Source: Bacteriovorax stolpii
Lineage (GTDB): Bacteria; Bdellovibrionota; Bacteriovoracia; Bacteriovoracales; Bacteriovoracaceae
NCBI GenBank assembly: GCA_945862475.1
Contig: CAMAYW010000138.1
Span: 1-6,635 of the forward strand
Direction of reading: 5' to 3'
DNA length: 6,635 nt
Below are positions 1-5,515 of the stretch, one piece after another; positions within the stretch are counted from its first letter, which is position 1; every line of letters starts with the position of its first letter. Below the pieces are notes generated by a model, which saw only the letters and a list, made by a program, of their open reading frames with translations, was not told the origin of the DNA and ran no database searches. The position numbers and the translations under genes are program-made.

Positions 1-1390
1 CTCCGATTGTTGTTAGTAGACCTTGCGGTAAATCTTTTACAAATTCAGAAGCGTAAGAAATCTCAATCGCCCTTTGGATTTCTTCATCAGTATGTGAGTC
101 TCCCGTCGTAAGGTTCTCTTTAACCGTATCATTAAAAAGAAAAATATCCTGGCTCACAAGACCAAAGAGATGACGAACAGATTGAATTGAATATTCATTA
201 ATATTCACTCCATCAATTATAATTTCACCCGAAGTTACGTCATAGATTCGTAAAAGAAGATTAATGAGGGTCGATTTTCCGGAACCAGAAAGTCCCACGA
301 GCCCAATCTTTTCACCTTTTTTGATGACGAGATTAAATCCTTTAAGAACCGCTCCTTCTCCATAGGAAAAAGAAACATCTTTAAACTCAATTGTATGAAG
401 AAATGATTGAATCTCTTTTTTAGAAATTTGCGGCTCCTCTTCTACGTCTAGGAGTTGAAAGATACGAGTTGCAGCCGCTTGCGCCTGATTAAGTTTTGCA
501 TTGGCCTTACTAAAACGTCGCACGGGATCCATGAACATCGCTAAGGCCGCCACAAATGAAATAAATCCCCCCGTGGTTAATTCTCCAGAGGTAATTCGTT
601 TGTGTGCAAAAATAATCACTGCTGCAAAGGCAAACGAACCGATGAGTTCAATTAAAGGATGAGATAATTCTTCAGCGGAATTACTTCTTCTTCTGTTTGA
701 GAGGAGCCTAATCTGAAATTTTTCAAACCGATCTATGACATACTCTTGTAGCCCAAAAGCTTTCACAATTTTCTGTCCACCTAAAGCTTCACCTACGATG
801 TGGGTCATATCCGCATTATCTTCTTGAGCTCGTCCCACATATTTTCTGATTCTTTTTCCTGAGAAATGAAGAGTGATGACGAATAAGGGTGCCGTGGCAA
901 AGATGATCATCGTTAATTGCCAGTCATGATAAAAGGCGACACATAACAACGATAGAGCGGTAATAGGTTCCCGAATAACCTCGAGTGAGTTTTTAAATGC
1001 TTCAGAGAAAACCGCTGTATCACTCATGATGGTTGAGACAAGATTGCCTTGTTTAGATCGCGAGAAGTAGGCCGCTGGAAGCATTTGAAACTTTTTATAG
1101 ATTTTCGAGCGAATTTGCCGAGTGGACTTATCTACCACTTGTCTGAGACCAAAGTAATGAAAGTAGCGAAGAGGGAAATTTAAAACCCCAAGTCCAATCA
1201 AGAGGATCGCGAGCTTTAGCGCCTCTTCCGACGTTGAGTTGGGAGAGAACCCCTTATCAAAAATGTCCTTTACGAGGTAGGCCTCAAAAGCCTTGATGGC
1301 CGAAAGGGGCAGCGCCAATAAAGCCGCTAACAACGCCTCCTTCCAAAATGGACGAATATATGGGAACATTAACTTAAGAACTTTGAGCAT
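1..1390 (-). CDS. msbA: MsbA-like lipid A/LPS ABC exporter, 5' part (3' end outside window)
   Basis: Fused membrane/ATPase half-transporter of the MsbA type, expected to work as an inner-membrane homodimer flipping lipid A-core (or another lipid) to the periplasmic face. I translated 463 codons in one open frame from ATG at 1390 to the left edge. Residues about 15-290 form the six-helix exporter domain, with hydrophobic stretches near 18-32, 57-72, 143-175 and 248-286. The ATPase domain starts near 334: aromatic A-loop SYG at 342-344, Walker A GLSGSGKST at 366-374, Q-loop Gln414 in LVSQD. The window ends just after the TIG of the X-loop region, so signature motif, Walker B and H-loop are not seen; about 120 residues are missing relative to E. 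coli MsbA (582). No Shine-Dalgarno precedes the ATG; Met8 is an alternative start. MsbA is preferred over a generic exporter because of family resemblance and the divergent gmhB, but drug or other lipid export cannot be excluded. Confidence 0.85.
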   Translation of the reverse strand, partial: MLKVLKLMFPYIRPFWKEALLAALLALPLSAIKAFEAYLVKDIFDKGFSPNSTSEEALKLAILLIGLGVLNFPLRYFHYFGLRQVVDKSTRQIRSKIYKKFQMLPAAYFSRSKQGNLVSTIMSDTAVFSEAFKNSLEVIREPITALSLLCVAFYHDWQLTMIIFATAPLFVITLHFSGKRIRKYVGRAQEDNADMTHIVGEALGGQKIVKAFGLQEYVIDRFEKFQIRLLSNRRRSNSAEELSHPLIELIGSFAFAAVIIFAHKRITSGELTTGGFISFVAALAMFMDPVRRFSKANAKLNQAQAAATRIFQLLDVEEEPQISKKEIQSFLHTIEFKDVSFSYGEGAVLKGFNLVIKKGEKIGLVGLSGSGKSTLINLLLRIYDVTSGEIIIDGVNINEYSIQSVRHLFGLVSQDIFLFNDTVKENLTTGDSHTDEEIQRAIEISYASEFVKDLPQGLLTTIG

Positions 1391-1396
1391 GTGTTT

Positions 1397-1425
1397 ATCT
1401 TAAGCTTTAACGGAGGCTAAGTAAA
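1397..1425 (-). promoter_or_regulatory. Candidate sigma70-like promoter for msbA
   Basis: Reading the minus strand, TTTACT (1425-1420, 4/6 match to the -35 consensus) is followed after 17 nt by TAAGAT (1402-1397, 4/6 match to -10). Transcription would begin at or next to the msbA ATG, which suits the lack of a Shine-Dalgarno there. The element overlaps the gmhB ribosome-binding site and the first base of its ATT start. Both hexamers are weak, so this is a candidate only. Confidence 0.3.
1412..1416 (+). promoter_or_regulatory. Shine-Dalgarno GGAGG that places the gmhB start at ATT 1425
   Basis: GGAGG is a perfect anti-16S match and lies 8 nt before ATT 1425-1427. No ATG, GTG or TTG lies in the gmhB frame between the in-frame TAA at 1422-1424 and the catalytic DxD codons at 1452-1460. 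It therefore decides the start: the GTG at 1497 has no comparable site and would remove the active site. Confidence 0.7.
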
Positions 1426-1937
1426 TTAAAACGCGGAAAGCTATTTTCCTAGATCGAGACGGGACCCTGATTGTCGACAAGAACTATCTTTCACGCGTGG
1501 AAGATATGGAGTACTTTTCTGACACCTTAAAGGCCCTCCAGATTTTTCAAAAGCTCGATTACGAACTTTTTATTGTCACTAATCAATCTGGAGTTGGTCG
1601 AGGTTATTTCTCTTTAGAGAATGTTTACGTCATTCATCGTCAGCTCCAAAATGATTTGCGTGAGAATAAACTTCATCCCTTTAAAGATTTTGCCATTTGC
1701 CCTCACTCACCTGATGATAAATGTGAATGCAGAAAGCCTTCAGGTAAAATGATTCAGGAATTGATTCAAAAATATCATCTCAAACCAGAACAGTGCTATA
1801 TGGTGGGTGATAAACTTATTGATGCGGAAGCAGGAAAAAATGCGGGAGTTCACGGCATTTTAGTTCGTCACCAGCATGGAGGGGATTTTCCTTTTTTTAA
1901 AACGCTCCTCGATTTTGCCCAATCACTTAAAAAGTAA
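1425..1937 (+). CDS. gmhB: GmhB-like D-glycero-D-manno-heptose bisphosphate 7-phosphatase (HAD), ATT start
   Basis: Cytosolic HAD phosphatase that probably removes the 7-phosphate from heptose 1,7-bisphosphate on the way to ADP-heptose for the LPS core. With the ATT start the protein has 170 residues (E. coli GmhB 191). Visible motifs: FLDRDGT with nucleophile Asp10 and acid/base Asp12; TNQSG at 52-56 (motif II); zinc loop ligands Cys92, His94, Cys100, Cys102; Lys104 in CRKPSGK (motif III); GDKLID at 128-133 with Asp129 and Asp133 (motif IV). The zinc loop is shorter than in E. coli GmhB and close in length to that of the histidinol-phosphatase half of HisB, so HisB-N activity is the main alternative; the msbA neighbour favours heptose. 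The usual-start prediction, GTG 1497, would lose Asp10 and Asp12 and cannot give an active enzyme. The 3' end overlaps convergent recO by 15 bp. Confidence 0.8.
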   Translation: MKTRKAIFLDRDGTLIVDKNYLSRVEDMEYFSDTLKALQIFQKLDYELFIVTNQSGVGRGYFSLENVYVIHRQLQNDLRENKLHPFKDFAICPHSPDDKCECRKPSGKMIQELIQKYHLKPEQCYMVGDKLIDAEAGKNAGVHGILVRHQHGGDFPFFKTLLDFAQSLKK

Positions 1938-2702
1938 AGAATACGATTTCAACTCAACCGGACGAAGATGGTACTGATGACAAAAGTACTGTAGTAATTT
2001 GTCGCATTCAGGAAAGTTCGTTCCTAAAAATTCAGTGTAGTTTTGAAATTTCGTTTGATAGCCCATTTTAATTCTCAAGAGAAAGCCTTTCTCGTTTGGG
2101 CCAGGTGAGCATTGCTCACAGGCAAACTGCCCATGAGAAGATAAAAAAACAACATTTTGATTTTCCAATAACTCCGTTTGGCAATAAGAGCAGTGATCCG
2201 TATCAGGCATGATTCCCAAGTGGAATAATAGCTTCACCATAAAAAGTGTAAACTGCTGGTGAGGAACAAACTGCTGTTTTGAAAGAGAGTCTTCAAGATA
2301 AAAAACTGCATTACTTACGACGGAGAAAACTCCTTCGTGATCCTGATTTTCAAGCTCACTGACCCCTGGCTGGAAGTGGAGAGATAATTTTTGAACAAGC
2401 TCAAAATAAAGACACATGAGATAGTATGATTTGATCTCATGGCGAATCCCAACGGGCGCCCAAAGTTTCTGATGCTCAGATGAAATCATGATATCAGAAG
2501 CATCGAGCTTCATTTTTTGTTCTTTCGTTAAAATTTTCATCATATGGCCAAGTTCAAAGCTTGAAGGCTTGTGATGTTTTCCACCACCTTGACCACCATA
2601 GATATAAAAACTTCCGACCAAACCATTACGGAGAAGAAGTTTAACGATGAGATCCCGCTCTTTGTAGGGGATACGATGAATGACGATTCCTTCAAATAAC
2701 AT
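1923..2702 (-). CDS. recO: DNA repair protein RecO
   Basis: RecO mediates RecF-pathway recombination: with RecR it displaces SSB, loads RecA on gapped ssDNA and can anneal complementary strands. The 259-residue length is typical. The N-terminus (about 1-75) reads as the RecO OB fold, beginning MLFEGIVIHRIPYKERD and including the loop GGQGGGK at 36-42. The middle is helical, and a zinc-finger-like cluster CxxC-x20-CxxC is formed by Cys171, Cys174, Cys195 and Cys198, as in the zinc-bearing RecO branch. The ATG at 2702 lies 3 nt after the stop of the upstream helicase gene and has no Shine-Dalgarno, so translation probably depends on coupling or reinitiation from that gene. Its stop lies inside the gmhB 3' end. 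Identification is by recognised fold and motifs, without an alignment. Confidence 0.88.
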   Translation of the reverse strand: MLFEGIVIHRIPYKERDLIVKLLLRNGLVGSFYIYGGQGGGKHHKPSSFELGHMMKILTKEQKMKLDASDIMISSEHQKLWAPVGIRHEIKSYYLMCLYFELVQKLSLHFQPGVSELENQDHEGVFSVVSNAVFYLEDSLSKQQFVPHQQFTLFMVKLLFHLGIMPDTDHCSYCQTELLENQNVVFLSSHGQFACEQCSPGPNEKGFLLRIKMGYQTKFQNYTEFLGTNFPECDKLLQYFCHQYHLRPVELKSYSLLFK

Positions 2703-2705
2703 GAT

Positions 2706-3632
2706 TTATTTTGATATAAAGAAGTGTCGTAGTAAAGGGTCGAGTCTTAGATTTCTCTTGAGGCCCAGAAGGAAAACCCAACAATAATTTTTAATGGGAT
2801 TCCAATTTATTCCCATTGGTTTTTCAAGCGCGAACACTTCAAAAGATTCTCCTCTTCTTCCGCCTCGAGCAACCATTTGGATCCAAAAATCAATTTCACA
2901 GACCTCGTAGAGAAAATAAATCCGCTTTATAACCGGAAGATTGACTCCGTGACTTAGGACGGTGGTACAAACGATGAAGTCTGGATTAGGATCATGGGAT
3001 AATTTTTTTGCCATTTCTTTTGATTCACCACCCACACAACTAATACAAGAATAGCCCAAATTCATTAGTTCTTTTTCTAATCGAAAAACCTCATTCCTAA
3101 ATTTACAAAATATTAATTTCACTCCATCTTTTTTTGGTTCAAGTTCTATTTGTTTTAGAAGCCAACTTGGATTCGGGGCCTTGAGATAAAATGTTGGTTT
3201 ATATCTTAAAATCTGATTCCCGTGATTGATCCATTGAAGAGAGTGAAAGTGACATTCAAATAGCTTCACCTTTTTAAGCATCTCAGTAGAAAAAGTTGCA
3301 GTCATAAGAATAACGAGTTCTGCCCTTTGAGCAATCCCATAGAAGGCCTCCCACATTAGAGGCCTAAAGGTATCACCCCAGTAATAAAAGAGATGGAACT
3401 CATCAAAAACAACAACATCGAAAGATTTTTTTTTATTGAGCCACTCTTCAGGAGTCATGATTGAAATATCATCTCCCCAGTTTGATTTGCACTCTTCTGC
3501 AAGGGCCCTTAAGGGTGAGATCACCAAAAGGTCTTGTGAACCTAAACTATTTTTAAAGGATTTTATCCAAAAAGTTTTTCCAGAAGCTGGAGGTGACGTA
3601 AGGATGAGTAGTTCAGAGTTAAAAGAAGTCAT
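2706..3632 (-). CDS. Compact Ski2/Hel308-like SF2 helicase, first gene of the recO unit
   Basis: ATP-dependent nucleic-acid helicase or translocase core of 308 residues. Motifs in order: Walker A SPPASGKT (13-20), Ia SPLRALAEE (39-47), DEAH-type motif II DEFH (77-80), motif III TAT (111-113), motif IV region KLIFCKFRNE (172-181), motif V TTVLSHGVNLP (223-233), motif VI QMVARGGRRG (252-261). Motifs V and VI most resemble the Ski2/Hel308 group (GVNLP; QMxGRAGRxG), with Ala255 in place of the first motif VI glycine. Only 47 residues follow motif VI, so the winged-helix and ratchet domains of Hel308 are absent, and there is almost nothing before Walker A. The 3-nt gap to recO suggests a shared transcript and a repair role (inference). 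ATG 3632 is the only standard start; a GAGG lies only 2 nt before it, too close to be ideal. The frame stays open for 20 codons upstream, so the true N-terminus is uncertain. Confidence 0.72.
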   Translation of the reverse strand: MTSFNSELLILTSPPASGKTFWIKSFKNSLGSQDLLVISPLRALAEECKSNWGDDISIMTPEEWLNKKKSFDVVVFDEFHLFYYWGDTFRPLMWEAFYGIAQRAELVILMTATFSTEMLKKVKLFECHFHSLQWINHGNQILRYKPTFYLKAPNPSWLLKQIELEPKKDGVKLIFCKFRNEVFRLEKELMNLGYSCISCVGGESKEMAKKLSHDPNPDFIVCTTVLSHGVNLPVIKRIYFLYEVCEIDFWIQMVARGGRRGESFEVFALEKPMGINWNPIKNYCWVFLLGLKRNLRLDPLLRHFFISK

Positions 3633-3885
3633 TCCCTCATTTATGATTTTATCGCATGAAGAATCATCCCCTTTGTGAAAAGGAGTGCTCGATTATTCAT
3701 GTAAGAAAAAATTAAATAAGTTCTGGACCGCTTGCGTCAGAAACAATCTCTAACCCATTAAGAATTCTTTCAGCCTGTTGCATTAATAAAAACAGCATTT
3801 GTTTTGAAGAAAATTATTCGTGTAGCCAATATGCGCCAAAAGGGATTTAATTATCCAATTCATTTCAAATGGAAAAGGATAACTC
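3633..3885. other. Divergent intergenic region with short coding-like frames, no confident gene
   Basis: About 250 bp separate the helicase start from the BamE-like gene. On the minus strand the helicase frame is open for 20 more codons, back to a TAA at 3693-3695. Other minus-strand frames hold ATG-started peptides at 3641-3700 (19 aa), 3712-3798 (28 aa, including QQAERILNGLEIVSDASGPE) and 3783-3863 (26 aa). None has a Shine-Dalgarno sequence. They may be chance ORFs, or fragments of a longer 5' gene broken by indels. A weak minus-strand promoter could be TTGGCG (3839-3834) with AATAAT (3818-3813), spacing 15. I see no clear promoter for the plus-strand gene and no RNA gene or terminator. 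Confidence 0.4.
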
Positions 3886-4389
3886 ATGAAATATGGGGTT
3901 TATTTACTTCTCACTTTATCGCTCACTCTAGGTGCCTATTTTATGGCACAGAATAAAATACAAAAGCCTCTGTCCCTAGATTCAATTCATCTGGGTATGA
4001 GTGTTGAGGATATCCAGAAATCCTTTGGAACACCCTTTGCCGAGACGAGAAACCACTTCACTTACATTCTCGAGGATGGTTCTGAGCTCTTTATAACGCT
4101 TAGAGATGAGAGAGTCTCTAGTGCCACGGTGAAGTTTCACAGAAAGATTCAAATTCAAGATCCTGATATGAAAAAATTAACCTTAGTCCAGATGGAAGAG
4201 ACCCAACAGGAAACAAGTAATCCAAGCTGGTTTTTTGCCGGGAAACCTGAAGAGGGCCTTATTTATAAGATTACCTCTGATGGAATTATTGAATCCCTAA
4301 CTTGGGTACCGCCGTTTTCATACGGTTCAACTAGGCCAAAACAACTTCAGGCCCTATTGCGTGATTTCAATAGCCAAAGAAGTATGTAA
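3886..4389 (+). CDS. Membrane-anchored BamE/SmpA-like periplasmic protein
   Basis: Hypothetical protein of 167 residues. The N-terminus is a signal-like or anchor helix (Lys2, hydrophobic 5-20, then AQNK). No lipobox cysteine is present, so it is probably not a lipoprotein, unlike true BamE. Residues about 31-85 carry the pattern of the SmpA/BamE fold: a GMSVEDIQKSFGTP segment (37-50), then beta-like stretches with an ILEDGSELFITL core and a DERVSSATV turn. The C-terminal half (about 95-167) is not recognised. Related folds occur in outer-membrane assembly factors and in beta-lactamase-inhibitor-like modules, so the role is unknown; a periplasmic scaffold or binding role is a guess. The start is supported by AAAAGGA at 3873-3879, 6 nt before the ATG. 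It lies 12 nt before nfu and is probably cotranscribed with it. Confidence 0.65.
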   Translation: MKYGVYLLLTLSLTLGAYFMAQNKIQKPLSLDSIHLGMSVEDIQKSFGTPFAETRNHFTYILEDGSELFITLRDERVSSATVKFHRKIQIQDPDMKKLTLVQMEETQQETSNPSWFFAGKPEEGLIYKITSDGIIESLTWVPPFSYGSTRPKQLQALLRDFNSQRSM

Positions 4390-4401
4390 TAGTAATTTCC
4401 C

Positions 4402-4656
4402 ATGATGACTCAAATTGAAAAACTTTTCGATCAACAAATTCGCCCAGCACTTGCTCAGCACGGCGGCAACGTCGAAATTGTTGACGTTGATAACAATATT
4501 CTTTTTGTAAAATTCTTTGGTGGATGTCAGGGATGTTCAAGCTCCAAGGCCACATTGAAAGGTGGAATAGAGCAACTCATCAAACAAAACTTCCCAGAAA
4601 TTCAAGAAGTGGTTGATGTCACTGATCATCAAAGCGGTACCAATCCTTATATGTAA
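4402..4656 (+). CDS. Nfu/NifU C-terminal domain Fe-S cluster carrier
   Basis: Small cytosolic iron-sulfur carrier that would bind a [4Fe-4S] cluster across a dimer and pass it to apoproteins. The 84 residues are one Nfu domain: an N-terminal helix with IRPALAQHGGNVE (13-25), a beta hairpin, FFGGCQGCSSSKATLK (38-53) with the ligand pair Cys42 and Cys45, and a helix containing GGIEQLI (54-60). E. coli NfuA carries an extra N-terminal A-type-like domain; this stand-alone form is common in other bacteria. There are two consecutive ATGs (4402, 4405) and either could start. No strong Shine-Dalgarno is visible, so it may rely on the gene 12 nt upstream. Its stop is 2 bp from that of the convergent amidase. 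Confidence 0.88.
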   Translation: MMTQIEKLFDQQIRPALAQHGGNVEIVDVDNNILFVKFFGGCQGCSSSKATLKGGIEQLIKQNFPEIQEVVDVTDHQSGTNPYM

Positions 4657-4658
4657 CT

Positions 4659-5459
4659 TTAAAGCTTTGGATTACGTAAAACGTTAAGTCTCGCTCTAAC
4701 TGATTCTATTTTCTCTAAACTGATCTCTGCAAAAACAATTTTTTCCCCTTCTTCAGCATCAACTAAAATTTCGCCCCAAGGATCAATCACTAAGGAATGT
4801 CCAAAGGTACTTAGTTTTTCATTATGTTGACCCCATTGTGCTGAGGCGATCACATAGCACTGATTCTCAATTGCACGGGCCCTTAAAAGTGTATGCCAGT
4901 GGGCCTTGCCTGTTGGAACAGTAAAAGCAGAAGAGATTGAAAGAACATTTGCTCCTTGAAAGGAGTAGGACCTAAAGAGTTCAGGAAAACGAAGGTCAAA
5001 ACAAATAGATAGACCGATCTGAAAGCCATCAATCGTTATCATCTTCGGTGTCTTTCCAGCCGTATAAACTCGAGCTTCATCAACGACAGTCTGACTTGGA
5101 TGCTTAGACAGATCGACGGCAAATAAATTCATCTTATCATAGGTCGTGATCTCAGTTCCGGTGGGATCAAAGTTATAGGATCTATTCATGATGCTGCCAT
5201 TCACATTAGTGGCAGCAGAGCCTCCTAAAATATAAAGCCCAGAACTCAAAGCAAGGTTTCGAATAGCCTCGTAGTGTTCATTTTTATCTTCTACGAGGTA
5301 GGGAGTAGGCTTTGTTCCATCAGACATTGAATAAAAAACTTCTGGCAAAAAGACGGCGGTGGCCCCTTCTTTTTTTGCTTCATTTAAAAACTTTCTAATC
5401 GTTAATAGATTTGCCTCTGGAGACAAAACCGATTGTAGCTGGATGACACCAATTTTCAT
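4659..5459 (-). CDS. Nit-family carbon-nitrogen hydrolase, possible deaminated-glutathione amidase
   Basis: Nitrilase-superfamily amidase of 266 residues with the complete Glu-Lys-Cys triad: Glu40 in FLPEVF, Lys109 in YDKMNLF and Cys153 in SICFDLRFPELFR. The second conserved glutamate region is not obvious by eye, but the late GHSLVIDPWGEIL block (about 220-232) is typical of the Nit/omega-amidase branch. The closest family picture is Nit1/YbeM, which hydrolyses deaminated glutathione (metabolite repair); omega-amidase (2-oxoglutaramate) is the alternative. It is cytosolic, with no signal peptide. The start at ATG 5459 is supported by GAGG at 5468-5465, 5 nt upstream. It is divergent from the YbhN-like gene and convergent with nfu, with no terminator hairpin in the 2-bp gap. 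Substrate is inferred from family only. Confidence 0.85.
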   Translation of the reverse strand: MKIGVIQLQSVLSPEANLLTIRKFLNEAKKEGATAVFLPEVFYSMSDGTKPTPYLVEDKNEHYEAIRNLALSSGLYILGGSAATNVNGSIMNRSYNFDPTGTEITTYDKMNLFAVDLSKHPSQTVVDEARVYTAGKTPKMITIDGFQIGLSICFDLRFPELFRSYSFQGANVLSISSAFTVPTGKAHWHTLLRARAIENQCYVIASAQWGQHNEKLSTFGHSLVIDPWGEILVDAEEGEKIVFAEISLEKIESVRARLNVLRNPKL

Positions 5460-5477
5460 AACAACCTCAGTTTCAAA

Positions 5478-5504
5478 TTTACCTATTCTATGACCAGTTA
5501 TAAG
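5478..5504 (+). promoter_or_regulatory. Weak candidate promoter for the YbhN-like gene
   Basis: TTTACC (5478-5483) and TATAAG (5499-5504) are 15 nt apart on the plus strand, shorter than the ideal 17. The start of transcription would fall within a few bases of ATG 5516, giving a leaderless or nearly leaderless mRNA, consistent with the missing Shine-Dalgarno. Speculative. Confidence 0.25.
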
Positions 5505-5512
5505 ATCAACAA
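5485..5512 (-). promoter_or_regulatory. Candidate sigma70-like promoter for the Nit amidase
   Basis: On the minus strand, TTGTTG (5512-5507, 3/6) and TAGAAT (5490-5485, 5/6 match to -10) are 16 nt apart. The resulting leader of about 20 nt would include the GAGG ribosome-binding site. The element overlaps the possible promoter of the divergent membrane-protein gene. Confidence 0.4.
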
Positions 5513-5515
5513 GTC

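Noticed and set aside
1497..1937. GTG 1497 as the gmhB start
   Set aside because: It removes the catalytic Asp10/Asp12 motif that is intact in the same frame just upstream, and it lacks a ribosome-binding site.
3436..3678. Plus-strand 80-codon ORF
   Set aside because: It lies antisense to the helicase 5' end, covering Walker A and motif Ia codons, has no recognisable protein features and no ribosome-binding site.
3760..3769. Perfect palindrome AAGAATTCTT in the divergent intergenic region, as an operator
   Set aside because: A single 10-bp AT-rich palindrome is expected by chance, has no second copy in the window and is not placed at a clear promoter.
4367..4555. Minus-strand 62-codon ORF
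   Set aside because: It is antisense to nfu, whose Nfu motif is unmistakable on the plus strand, and its translation shows no family features.
4640..4680. Hairpin between nfu and the Nit amidase (AATCC with GGATT)
   Set aside because: Only five base pairs with a long loop and no T-run; too weak to call a terminator.
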